Assembly (NCBI RefSeq): GCF_022581195.2
Contig: NC_061458.1
Coordinates: 8,990,001-9,054,000 of the forward strand
DNA: 64,000 nt
Origin: Helicoverpa zea
Lineage: Eukaryota > Arthropoda > Insecta > Lepidoptera > Noctuidae
Direction of reading: 5' to 3'
The translations under genes and the position numbers were made by a program. Shown here piece by piece: positions 1-9,956 of this stretch. The stretch's first letter is position 1. Each line of letters starts with the position of its first letter. The notes beneath the pieces were generated by a model. It was not told the origin of the DNA and did not search any database. It was given only the letters and a program-made list of their open reading frames with translations.

Positions 1-2731
1 CCTTATATCTTGAAGGTTGACCTGAAACGTCATTTTTAATAGTGAATATCCATTTACAGTCTACAATATTTTTATTTGATGGTTTTGGTACTAATGTCCA
101 TGTATTATTTTTCTTAAGAGAATTGAGTTCTTCTCTGACTGCTTTTTCCCACTGATTCCTATCGTTCAGAGATTTAATTTCATTTAATGATTTTGGTATA
201 TTACTTGTGATGGATAACGCACTATAGACATCATAGTCATTTTCATTATATGATTTACGCGAACATGTTTTCAGTCTTTCACTTCTTCGTAAATTTAAAA
301 ATTCATCAGGTTTATCCTGATTTTTGTGTTTCAAACTACTCTCAGATTCATTTTCAGGTTCATTCGGTATTTCATGACTACCGATTTTTCGAATTTTACT
401 TGTACTGCATTCATCAGATTGAGAGCTATCTGATTTAGGGCCAGAACTATGAGACTTATAAGACACTGATTTTGTTACGGAGTCATTATCAGTTTCGTCT
501 TGGGAATATGTATTATTACTCCGTTCAGGTCGTAATGAAGGCCTAGATTCGATAAAATTAGTCTCATCAATTACAACGTCCCTTACAGTTTCATATTTTT
601 CGAATTCTGTATTCCAAACTTTATAACCATTGGGTTCATAACCTACCAGTATTCCTTTCCACGACCTATTGTCAAATTTGTTTTTACTGGTTTTATTATG
701 AACATATACAGTTGAACCGAAAACTCTGAGATTTTTAACGCTTGGTTTCCTATCATGCCACATCTCGTATGGTGTCTTTGATTGACTTAAAGCTTTCGTA
801 GGCGTAATATTTATTAAATAAACTGCAGTTAAAACTGCATTTCCCCAAAAACGTTTTGATGCTTTAGTGCCATTTAACATAGCACTGGCTTTTTCTGTTA
901 TTGTGCGAACCATACGTTCTGCAACACCATTTAACTGTGGGGTCCTAGGAACTGTTAAATGATAGCTTATGCCTCTTTCTCTACAGTAGTTTTTCATTTC
1001 GGTGGATAAGTATTCACCACCGTTATCACTATAAAGATTTACTACTTTGAAATTGAATTTAGCCTCACTTTTAGCGACATAGTCTTTAAAAGCTGTAAAC
1101 ACTTCTGATTTGTAAGTTAACATATACACCACACAATAATGTGTGTATTCATCAACAAATAAAACAAAATAATTTCTGTTATCTATTGTTGGAGGTGTTA
1201 TAGGACCACAAACATCTGAATGCACAATAAACAGAGGGCGTTTAATGTAACTTTTGTCTTTAACTTTATTAAAAGGCAGGCGAGTCTGCTTCCCATTTAT
1301 GCATGCTTCACACAACTTATCATTTGGAGTTACGGTATTTATTTCATCTAAGTCATCAATCATATTATGACATTTTAACTGCAGGAATTTAGTTTTACTT
1401 ATATGTCCTAGGCGTTGATGCCATAATTCATATTTATTTTCATTAACATAACATGCTTGGGAAGCGGATTCCCCTTTTATTACTGGTATTTTAAACTCTA
1501 GAACTATAAGATTATTCAATGTCTTACCTTTCATGATGATTTTACCTTCCTTTGTAATTTGTGTGCCTTTGTCATCAAATATTATGGTGAATCCTGCTTG
1601 CTGCATCTTTGATACCGATATTAAATTATATGGTACTTCGGCACAGAACAATACATTTGTAAGTATTCCTTGCACTCCTGTTTGACTGATAAGATTTATG
1701 TTTCCCCTTTTAGTTGCTGAAATAAATGTATTGTTTTTAGCTACTGAAATTTTTAAAGGAGGATTTAAACATTCAAACGATGTGAAGAGATCATCGCTAT
1801 TTGTGATGTGATCAGACGCTCCTGAATCTAATAGGAATTTAATTGTCGAGTGGTCTTTTTCATAATGGTATGCGCTTGTCATGAACGCAAATCCTGAAAA
1901 AGAAGAATTCGAGGTCGTTCCCTCTTGCAGGGCAATAGTTTGGACTTGTCTTGTCCTTTCTGGGGCATTGTTTTGTATATTTGTCTGTCTTTTGAAATAG
2001 AAACAATCCTGTTTCTTGTGTCCTTTGCGTCCACAGTAATGACATTTCACAAATTTTTGTTTGTTTGTTTTCTTGAATGTTGTATTCTTCAAATAGTTTT
2101 GTTTTGTGCGATTGTATCTGTTTTTATTATATTTTTCTTCAACATGGAGTATCTTTAAACTGGTATCACGACTCTCGTTTTTTAATTTTACTTCGTGATC
2201 TAATAGTCTAGTTTTTACAAAACCGAGAGTGATATTTTCTTCAGATAGTGTCTCAATTGCAGTGATAACGCCATCATATGTATTCGGGAGAGTAAGTAAT
2301 AAATGAGCTACTTTGTCCGTTTCCTCTAATTTAGCTCCAGCAGCTGATAATTCTGTCAGCAGATCGTCAAATGTTGAGAAGTGTTTGATCAAGGGTATAT
2401 CGGCTTTTAATTTTAATCCCAATAATTGTTTTCTCAGCGCTAATTGAGTTGCTACACTTTTCCTTTCATAGATCGCGTCAAAATGTTTAAAAACTGCTTG
2501 AGCAGTCCCATTTTCATTAATATAATTAAGATATGAGTCCGCCAAATATTCGACTATAATACTTTTGGCTGCCTTATTATTCTTTTCCCACTCAGCGGAT
2601 CGCGTTCCAGGAATTTCTTCGTCAATAACACTGAGCAAGTTTAACTCTGAAAGCAGTGTACGAATTCTAAATTTCCATACACTGTACTTTTCTCCATTAA
2701 AAGGCTTAATGTTTCTTTTCACTTTTTCCAT
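1..2731 (-). CDS. Copia gag-pol polyprotein, C-terminus beyond window
   Basis: The polyprotein packages, processes, reverse-transcribes and integrates the element. The frame starts at an ATG at 2731-2729 (MEKVKRN) and is in register at every point checked down to position 1, about 910 codons. Residues 1-225 are a Copia-type gag (UBN2-like) region. A CCHC zinc knuckle, CX2CX4HX4C, lies at residues 230-243. The protease active site DSGAS begins near residue 302. The integrase has an HHCC zinc domain (WHQRLGH near 439, LCEAC near 478) and a catalytic triad: Asp in HSDVCGP near 507, Asp in YSDNGGEY at 569, Glu in NGVAER near 605, fitting DD35E. A Ser/Lys-rich linker leads to the RT start (KAVREELNSL, then CKWIF) at about 850-905. 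No stop or frameshift was seen, so the element may be young. RT catalytic residues are beyond the window. Confidence 0.95.
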   Translation of the reverse strand, partial: MEKVKRNIKPFNGEKYSVWKFRIRTLLSELNLLSVIDEEIPGTRSAEWEKNNKAAKSIIVEYLADSYLNYINENGTAQAVFKHFDAIYERKSVATQLALRKQLLGLKLKADIPLIKHFSTFDDLLTELSAAGAKLEETDKVAHLLLTLPNTYDGVITAIETLSEENITLGFVKTRLLDHEVKLKNESRDTSLKILHVEEKYNKNRYNRTKQNYLKNTTFKKTNKQKFVKCHYCGRKGHKKQDCFYFKRQTNIQNNAPERTRQVQTIALQEGTTSNSSFSGFAFMTSAYHYEKDHSTIKFLLDSGASDHITNSDDLFTSFECLNPPLKISVAKNNTFISATKRGNINLISQTGVQGILTNVLFCAEVPYNLISVSKMQQAGFTIIFDDKGTQITKEGKIIMKGKTLNNLIVLEFKIPVIKGESASQACYVNENKYELWHQRLGHISKTKFLQLKCHNMIDDLDEINTVTPNDKLCEACINGKQTRLPFNKVKDKSYIKRPLFIVHSDVCGPITPPTIDNRNYFVLFVDEYTHYCVVYMLTYKSEVFTAFKDYVAKSEAKFNFKVVNLYSDNGGEYLSTEMKNYCRERGISYHLTVPRTPQLNGVAERMVRTITEKASAMLNGTKASKRFWGNAVLTAVYLINITPTKALSQSKTPYEMWHDRKPSVKNLRVFGSTVYVHNKTSKNKFDNRSWKGILVGYEPNGYKVWNTEFEKYETVRDVVIDETNFIESRPSLRPERSNNTYSQDETDNDSVTKSVSYKSHSSGPKSDSSQSDECSTSKIRKIGSHEIPNEPENESESSLKHKNQDKPDEFLNLRRSERLKTCSRKSYNENDYDVYSALSITSNIPKSLNEIKSLNDRNQWEKAVREELNSLKKNNTWTLVPKPSNKNIVDCKWIFTIKNDVSGQPSRYK

Positions 2732-2820
2732 TGTCACAACTTTATTTTTATTTACAACTATGCACTTTACTGTCACTACGCACTACTGAATGTTCTCACT
2801 ACTAAATGTCCTTTTTCGCA

Positions 2821-2834
2821 CTGGGCCCATAACC
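2821..2834 (-). promoter_or_regulatory. Copia primer-binding site, initiator tRNA-Met half-tRNA type
   Basis: On the minus strand this reads GGTTATGGGCCCAG. It is complementary to the anticodon-arm region of initiator tRNA-Met, not to a tRNA 3' end. Drosophila copia uses the same unusual internal primer. It sits directly downstream of the LTR and about 90 nt before the gag start codon. Confidence 0.85.
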
Positions 2835-3050
2835 TATAGGAGGTATGGGATTAAAAGAAATAATATACTAATTTGATATTGAAATATTTATTCTATACTT
2901 TAAATGGTACTTGGAAGCAATACGTCCGTCTAACAAGATCCCGTGACGCAGTGTGTGTAGAGTTAAATAAACAGTAGATTGTTCAGATAGAACAAAGAAC
3001 AATGTTATCGAAAGTTAGGGGTATTAGTTTTTGCTTTATATAATCCAACA
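2835..3050 (-). repeat. Copia 5' LTR
   Basis: About 216 bp. On the minus strand it begins TGTTGGATTATATAAAG at 3050, the usual copia-type start. A TATATAAA box lies at 3042-3035 and an AATAAA polyadenylation signal at 2892-2887. The 3' boundary is placed next to the primer-binding site, where the last bases read CCTATA rather than a canonical CA end, so this edge is uncertain by about 10 nt. The 3' LTR is outside the window. Confidence 0.8.
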
Positions 3051-3055
3051 AAGCT

Positions 3056-4375
3056 AATGTGTTACAGGTGAGACATAGGCACAGGCACATCATTTAAGAA
3101 AATAAAAAATACTTTGATTTCAGTAACAACACTTCTACCTTAATCTATAACTTCACGATCACCATTTGTTTTCCGTCCTGCAAGCTCAAAGCAACTTTGA
3201 CGGAAAAAAAAAATAAAAATAAAAATAAAATGTCATTTATTTCAGGCAAATTCACCCATATCAGAAATTCACACAAACAAATTACTATTATTCATTAAGA
3301 AAAATCAGACAAAAAAAGACTCACTTATATGACCCACAAAGATAAATCACCCCCTTTAAAATCTTGTCAGATAACAGCATGTAAAATTATTTATAGGTAA
3401 AAAAACTGTTGTTTCAATATTATGTTCTCAGTCCCCATCGGGCAAAAATATTTGCAACGCCACGCCAACAATATGAGTGCGCCTTTAAATGGCTTTCACG
3501 TCGCCGTGAAAAATAATTAATCAGAGATGAAAGGTTTTTAAACGATTCCAACCGGACGTTGATTCTGTCATTTAAGTATACAAGTAATTTAAAAATCGTT
3601 TACCAATAATTTATTTACAAAATTGATTTATTACTCGTTCGCTCGTTGTCGTATTTAAAAGGCTTCTGCATTTATGATTGAATAATTACGTCTTATTATG
3701 ACAGTCGTATAATTGATACCTTGGGCTGTGATTTTTTATTGACAAGATTCTTTCGTGTCAGCGTGAATTTCGTGAAAATCGTTTAGGGTTTTATTTTAGC
3801 TAGTCATTTAAGTGGTGAATGACTTTGTCAATCATGTAGGGTGGTTTAAGTTAGTAACTTCTATGAAAAAAACAAAAGACGCCATAGTTATTTTGCACAG
3901 AAACTAACTTCAAAAAAAACTTATACAAGAATATTTTCCAAGAATTACGTAACAAACCAAATCAATAGGCCCTAATTCGGCCACCAACAAAAAAGCGCTG
4001 AGTAATAGATAATAGGAAACACAGGGTTCAGTAACTCTAGTAGTCTTCAATAACAAGTCTGGAGGTGAACACATGAGGTCAACGACCCCCGACCTAAATA
4101 CTCCGACAATAATCCAATTATTGCGATGTGAACGTGGCATACACTTTCGTACTAAGAAAGATGCCATTTTTCTTTTTAACTTACCTACTTGAAGATTGAG
4201 ATTCAAATAAAGGGTGCATTTGAGTGTTACGCTAAAGTTATGTGGGGTATTGAAATAAATTCTAATCTTCGTGTCTGACCTGAATGACCGTGTGCTTTGG
4301 TTTTTCGGTCAAAGTTTTTTGAATATACGAACTTAATTTGATAAAAGGTTTTGATGTCATTGTCTGACATAAACT
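3056..4375. other. Non-coding, nothing recognised
   Basis: AT-rich sequence with homopolymer A runs (for example near 3200-3230). The 98-codon minus-strand frame at 3910-4206 has no domain, no splice context and biased composition, and is taken as chance. Confidence 0.5.
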
Positions 4376-4630
4376 ATCAATCAATAGTTACTCATCTGCC
4401 GAGCCTTTTCCCCAACTATGTTAGGGTCATCTTCCAGTCTAACCGAATGCCGCTGAGTACCAGTATTTTACAAGGAGCGATTGACTATCTGACCTCCTCA
4501 ACCAAGTTACCCGGGCAACCCAATACCCGTAAGTAAGACTGGTTGTCAGACTTACTGGTTTCTAACTACGTGTAACGACTGCCGAAAATGTTTAAATGAC
4601 AGCCGACAGCCAATCTATAGTTACTGGTAT
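4376..4630 (-). repeat. Lepidopteran interspersed repeat (non-LTR 3' end type)
   Basis: The plus strand reads catctgccgagcctttt..., then ccagtctaaccgaatg, gctgagtaccagtatttta and gttacccgggcaaccc. This is a mutated copy of a very common lepidopteran repeat that normally carries a (GAT)n tail at the side corresponding to 4376, which puts the element on the minus strand. The family is recognised from memory and not searched. The copy fades out near 4630. Confidence 0.7.
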
Positions 4631-4639
4631 CATCATAAC

Positions 4640-5170
4640 TTCGATCTTTAATTGATCATGATGGCGTTGATATAATAGTGTGGATTATAAACTGGTAGCA
4701 GTAGCTAAAACTAATGGATTAATACCTAAGAAACAGGTAAACAAACTCAATTCAATACGGCTTGATGAATATAATTTGATTAATTATGTCTTAAGCATGC
4801 GAACCAGGTCGAATCGCCTAATTTATTGCTACTAATATAATCTATCAATTATACAGTTATAAATAATTTAGAATAAACAATTTTACAAAACTATATACTT
4901 AGTGGCTGTCAGACAATATATTTTTGTCTTTTTCGACTGATCGTCTGCTGATACATATATAACGTAAAACTAAAAACTTATAAATTATAGCAATCACCAT
5001 TTTTTAATGGAATACTCTTTCGATTTTTTCCTTGATTAAGTTGATAACCACAAGACTATGGAAAATTATGTAAAGGAGAAAAATATGTATTATTGATATA
5101 GTGCCTCTTAACTGTAGCGCATATGAACCGCACTATCCATACAAGGGTTAATATATTTTTAACATAGGTA
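4640..5170. other. Non-coding, nothing recognised
   Basis: AT-rich sequence without long frames, repeats or splice-like structure that I can support. Confidence 0.5.
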
Positions 5171-5181
5171 CGGAGCCCTAG

Positions 5182-5385
5182 CAATCATCATCATCATCAT
5201 CAGCCTATCGCAGTCCACTGCTGGACATAGGCCTCTCCAAGTGCACGCCACTGAGATCGATTTTCGGCTTCTCGCATCCAGCTCCTGCCAGCCGTCTTGC
5301 GCAAGTCATCACTCCACCGTGCCTGAGGACGTCCTACACTACGTTTGCCGAGGCGTGGTCTCCACTCTAGAATTCCCTAGTAATA
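5182..5385 (-). repeat. Non-LTR/SINE 3' end with (GAT)n tail
   Basis: The plus strand has (atc)n at about 5185-5203, then cagcctatcgcagtccac, tgctggacataggcctct, gccgtcttgcgcaagtc and gaggcgtggtctccactc. It is a well-preserved copy of an abundant lepidopteran repeat whose minus-strand end is a GAT microsatellite, as in elements inserted by target-primed reverse transcription. The 61-codon plus-strand frame here is repeat sequence, not a gene. Confidence 0.75.
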
Positions 5386-5565
5386 GTAGGTTCATAATAT
5401 ACGAGCACTATATTTTCAATATATAACCCGAAAGTATTAGAGTACCCGTACACTAAAGACTAAACAGTCGACCGACAATTGACTCAATGGTGTGCAAATA
5501 TATATTTTTCACGAAAATCTCGATTCCAATCAAAGTTTTCAATCGTTCTGACACCGGTTAAATAC

Positions 5566-5955
5566 CTGGGGCCCGATTCTCCTAAGTTAATAATGTCAAA
5601 ATCGAGTAGAAATCGAATCGCAATAGCAGTTTTAACCATATCGGGCCTTCTGCTACTCATAAAAGACCAATCGCATTCGATTGACATTTGATTGATGTGC
5701 GATTGGTCTGCTATTTTGGTGATTTTGGTCCATACGGTAGTTTGCTGTACAATCATTTTGCAATCGTAAATCATTTGCAGACAAAATGATTCATTATTGA
5801 ATGACAGAAAAGGATAAAAACGTTTATTTCAAAGAAAAAATAGCGGAATGCCACATACCCTTCAATCGTAATCGAGTCGGGATCGGATCTCAGTCGAATC
5901 GAGTCGAACGTGAATCGTATGACGCTTAAGTAAAATTAGGAGAATCGCGGCCCTG
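5566..5955 (+). mobile_element. MITE family 2, nested in copy A of family 1
   Basis: The left end reads GGCCCGATTCTCCTAA and the right end TTAGGAGAATCGCGGCC, giving about 16-bp terminal inverted repeats with small mismatches. Comparison with the uninterrupted family-1 copy at 63459-63630 (taaatacttgg joined to tctctgtaatg) places the insertion exactly here and suggests a short duplicated target of CTGG/CTGA. Outer sequence can also be read as CAGGG-like hAT ends, but no 8-bp target duplication is visible. The interior has many ATCGAATCG-type repeats and a 12-bp hairpin. Confidence 0.8.
5664..5709. repeat. 12-bp perfect inverted repeat inside MITE
   Basis: agaccaatcgca at 5664-5675 pairs perfectly with tgcgattggtct at 5698-5709 around a 22-nt loop. 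It is an internal palindrome of the nested MITE and the kind of structure that can yield small RNAs. Confidence 0.8.
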
Positions 5956-6053
5956 ACCTTTGTAATGTGCATACTACCATTCATCTTCATACTGATTTAT
6001 GAGCCCAAACAAACTATCGGCCGACTAAAAGTTTGCAGTGCGAGGGAGACTCT

Positions 6054-6480
6054 TAGACGGAAGGGTTATACGACATATTAAACATAGGATAGTTACTAGA
6101 CCGTAATAACGCGGATGGAGGATACCCATGTATTACATGTTTTATAGTTTTATATTCACTTACCAAATATATTTACTTACCTTTCGTTTTATACCGAATT
6201 TATTTCGAAAATAAAACTGAATATATGAGTGTTGAGTAATATGAATATGTAACTTGTTGTGAAGGGTTGATAAAAAAAAACTATACATAAATGTAAATAC
6301 TTAATAAAAAAACTTTGATAGAAAAATATATATTCAATACTCAAAAAAGGTCTAATGGTCTAATTGGAACAACCTCAAAATCTTTTTCCTGAAATACTTA
6401 AATATAAAATTTGTACGTAATAACAATCCCGCATCTTAAGTAAAACCTTCACTAGACTAGTTCACACGAAACTGACATAT
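6054..6480. other. Non-coding, nothing recognised
   Basis: AT-rich with A and T runs; no feature supported. Confidence 0.5.
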
Positions 6481-6552
6481 GTACATCTGAAAACTACGCT
6501 GATCTTAGGAACTTATAGACCGAATTGTAAAAAAAACGCTGGCGGAAGCTAG
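6481..6552 (+). mobile_element. Helitron 3'-end relic
   Basis: The stretch gctgatcttaggaacttat followed by gaccgaattg, then gctggcggaagCTAG, matches the end of the short non-autonomous Helitrons that are abundant in Lepidoptera, with the CTAG terminus at 6549-6552 followed by T. The 5' part is missing or decayed. Confidence 0.6.
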
Positions 6553-6555
6553 TGA

Positions 6556-9100
6556 AAATATATAAAAATATTATAAGTATCTTTCATGACCTTCTGAAAC
6601 CCACGGCCAACCCTAGCAGTCTATTGATTTACTTTGACTGAAACGTCACTGAAAATCGATATGTACTGTGGAAATTCTGATGAATTATCTCATAACTTAA
6701 AACTAATTTAGAAAAGTTTATAAAAAAGGAAAGCGATCAATCTAAGTATCATACTTATCTTATAATGGGTATATTTGATGAGAATATATTTTGAAAAAAA
6801 AATACTGATTTAAAAAAAAACCTCATAAACAAATGACCTACATAGAATATCCTGTTCTTCAACTGTTAGACTTGTTCCAAAATCCTATGGCTTGTGATAG
6901 GATTGCATTTTCAATAAACAGAACAAAGACCTAGGTCATGACCAACGTAGGGTCAAGGCAGACGGGAAGGCTGTGTATTTCTATGTTTCCGTATACTTTA
7001 TACATCTTCGTATATTTTTCAGTAATAATTACTAGGTACATAAATGCATTATGACTCAATTGACGCCATCTCATTGTCTAATAATACTACACATACGGAA
7101 AGAGGCTTCTGTATTTTTATCTTTAACTACTCGAACTAACCTTCGTTCTATTCCAAGATTGTAAACAAAAAAAAATCCTTGACACCGCTCAGTGGCAATA
7201 CACACTCACTATTTCACGAGCGAGTACAGTAACTGGCTTACAGTTACTCTCCCCATAGTTATTAACGGACTCTCCTGCATTCACCGAAAAACTTCTCGAA
7301 TAGAAACTATTTTAATTTGTTAAAACGCCCTACAAAATTAATGACTTTATGCGGATTATAAATTAAAATCGAATAGAGATCTTTATCTTTGTAAATTAAT
7401 GCTGATTTGCAAAGTACGTTGGCTTTAGTGTAAATTATTTGATCAAAGCAGTAAAATGTACAAATCAAGGCAATATTTCAACGCTAAATGGTGACTCGTT
7501 AGCGTAAATAATTTATTATATTCCACACCTTACTTGAATTTTTATTGATGATCGAGAAAAAGATATACTTAAAATTATTGAAAAAATCGTTATTTCTTTA
7601 TTCGATCGGCTGTTATCATTTGTTTAAAGTAAATCGAATTAATTTTAATGACATCGCGTGCAAATTCACATTACAGTTTAACACACACTTACAGGTTTCG
7701 TGTTTGCCAAAAGTTCAGGCAAGACAATCGAGTGTAATGCAGTAGCGGGTCTATATATCTCTAAGTCTGCGGCACTTGCAAGGACGGGCCCGCTTCAAAT
7801 ATTCATACTAAGATCGATATGAGTAGGTACGGTTATGCGCCTGCTAGAGCCTCGAGGTCGAACTATACTAATCAAAATGTAATTTTGATCTAATATTGTA
7901 TGCGGAGCCGCAAATGTTAAAGGTAAACTTAAAGAATTTGGTCCTTTCGAAATGCAAGTGTTTGAGTGACATTGTCTCGGATGTGGGTGTACATAATAAT
8001 GATTTGTAAGTGAACGTCTATGAAGTAGATCGACATCAATCAACGTTATATTGTTTCGTACAGCTTTGTTTAATTTTATAACTTGGTTTCAATTTGCCAA
8101 GTAAATAAGCCAATGCGCGTACGCTTCGCACGCACCTGAACGCAACCTAACTCGGAAAAGACAGTACTCAAAAAAACCTCACACCATCAGAAACGATGTA
8201 TTAATAACCAACGATTGAAGAGTGCCTTAAAATAATTTTATTTGATTTTCACCAAAAATACTCCATAAGGCATTTAACCCTCTGAAAGGTCACCGAGTCT
8301 CCCTCCCACTTAAGGATGATGCTGATAACGCCCTGTAACATTCTCATAACCTTCACCTTTCTACTGAAAGACTGATTTCCAAAAACTGAAAAGTGGGTGT
8401 TTTCAAGGAGAAGCCTCCCGCTGACTCGTTCGGTAAATCGAAAACTAATAATATTATGCTCATGAAATTCTTAGAGATTGTACAATTATGAATTCTTGGT
8501 AAAGCCATTTAACAATGACTAGAAATTGCCTAATTGGTGTGCCTAGTTTGTGTTGGTAAATCAATTGATTTTGCACGTAATAAGATGCTAAGAGAATATC
8601 TGTTTTCAAGGTGAGTTTCAGGAGAACCATTAAAACAAAACGTCTCTGTCAAACTTTTATTTTATGAGGAAAATTCACAAAAAAAAAACTAATTCTGACG
8701 GTCACAAACTTCAAAAACTTGTATATAAGGAAAAAAGAAAAAAAATATGTAGGTAACGTGTTTTATGACGTAATTGCTCAAACTTGGACATTGATTAAAA
8801 CTGCGTTACTATGCACGACAGCAGTCGAAAAATTCCTCGTTTGAAAAACATTTACATCAATGGCAATAGATATTAAATGAGGAGAGACATTACATTTTCC
8901 GCAATTGTACTTCAAGAGTTTTTTTCCTGCAGTCATCATCAATAACATAATATATGATTGGACAGTCAGTATTTCAGTAAATATGAGAAAGGGGTCCTTC
9001 TTAAAGCTGAAAAAAACTCAGCAGAATCCTGTTTTCTTGGTTTCTAATCCGTTATAATCAGTTATAAAACAAATGAAATATTGACTTAATCTTTGTATTT
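6556..9100. other. Non-coding, nothing recognised
   Basis: About 2.5 kb of AT-rich sequence. The minus-strand 82-codon frame at 7795-8043 and the 66-codon frame at 7545-7745 lack domains, splice context and coding composition. No tRNA, hairpin or repeat boundary could be supported. Confidence 0.5.
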
Positions 9101-9104
9101 TTGA

Positions 9105-9301
9105 CTAGCTGTTTTAACTCGGTTTCACTCGCGTTCCGAGGGTACTTCTTGTACTGGGATAAAACATAGCCTACTGCACATAACATAGCCTGTTACTTGG
9201 GGAAAGTCTATTCATCCAAAAGTTATTTTTATAATCGCTTCAATATTTTCGAAGACTTTAGGGTACAAACAAACGAAAAAATTATCCTCCTCTTTATAAA
9301 T
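9105..9301 (-). mobile_element. Non-autonomous Helitron relic
   Basis: Read on the minus strand it goes from ttataaagaggaggat, through gtttgtttgtaccc and a diverged middle, to ...gggataaaacatagcc-like sequence (seen on the plus strand as gtactgggataaaacat) and ends ...aacagCTAG at 9105. This is the order of the short Helitron at 52084-52276, only more diverged. Confidence 0.7.
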
Positions 9302-9601
9302 TTTTACTTATATTATTACGATTTCGAATTAACAAGTATTAATCAGTTTACCATAAAACCCGATATCATTAAATCTAGCTGCATCCATAAGGGACCAGTG
9401 TCTGCACAAGTTGTGCAGCATCGCCCAACAAATTATTAACTAGTAAGCTAGATCGAGTTTGGAGAACTTCATCGCTTTACCACGTTACGATACTGATTCA
9501 CTACCGGTTTTCAAAACCGTAGTGTTATAGTTACCCTTTATGCTTACCCCTATAGACAGACATTGGCCAGTAGAATACAGCTGTATAATCCACAATTACC
9601 T

Positions 9602-9956
9602 CTATATTATAAAAAGGTTTTTTTTTTTATAATGCTTGTAAAGGATAAACTCACAACTACTAAGTCGTTTTTGAAATATCTTTCACTGTTGGAAAGCCAA
9701 GAAAAACCGGTCAAGTGGGAGACGGATTCGCGCACATAGCGTTCCGTAATATCATGTTTGTCGTATGGCTCGCTAAAATATGTTTTTTTCAATATTTCTT
9801 GTTATAGCAACAAAAACTACATCATCTAAGAAATCAACTGTCTATCTATCACGGTTCTTGAGTCACAGTCTGGTGACATACAGGCGTACAGACGGATAGC
9901 GAAGTTTTAGTAATATAGTCCTATTTTACCCTTTAGTACGAAACCCTATAAAACTA
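9602..9956 (+). repeat. Composite interspersed repeat
   Basis: Positions 9602-9700 (tctatattataaaaagg, ggataaactcacaactac, tctttcactgttggaaag) resemble the 5' half of the short Helitrons. Positions 9705-9956 (aaccggtcaagtgggag, gcgttccgtaat, tctatctatcacggttc, cagtctggtgacatac, ttttaccctttagtacg) match a roughly 250-bp repeat common in lepidopteran genomes that normally ends ...ggtacggaaccctaaaa. The 61-codon minus-strand frame inside is repeat-derived. Confidence 0.7.

Larger units (their letters stand above)
1..3050 (-). mobile_element. Copia (Ty1/copia) LTR retrotransposon, 5' two thirds
   Basis: The element runs on the minus strand from a 5' LTR (3050 down to about 2835) through a primer-binding site, a short leader and one long gag-pol frame that leaves the window at position 1 within the reverse transcriptase. 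The domain order gag with CCHC knuckle, protease, integrase, then RT is diagnostic of Copia; in Gypsy the integrase follows the RT. The LTR start TGTTGGA and the initiator-Met half-tRNA primer site are both like Drosophila copia. RNase H and the 3' LTR lie outside the window, so LTR identity and the target-site duplication cannot be tested. The five bases outside the LTR (3051-3055, aagct) would be one TSD copy. Confidence 0.95.
5439..6053 (+). mobile_element. MITE family 1, copy A, interrupted by a nested MITE
   Basis: The left arm (5439 on: agagtacccgtacact, then gactaaacag) and the right arm (5957-6053: tttgtaatgtgcatact, atttatgagcccaaac, actatcggccgactaaaag, tttgcagtgcg) match, in inverted orientation, a 172-bp element at 63459-63630. 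In that copy the two arms are contiguous. The ends are imperfect terminal inverted repeats (AGAGTAC...GCACTGCAAAC type). No transposase is present, so it is non-autonomous. Superfamily not determined. Confidence 0.7.

Noticed and set aside
5479..5774. Overlapping plus- and minus-strand frames of 70 and 96 codons
   Set aside because: They lie across the boundary and interior of the nested MITEs.
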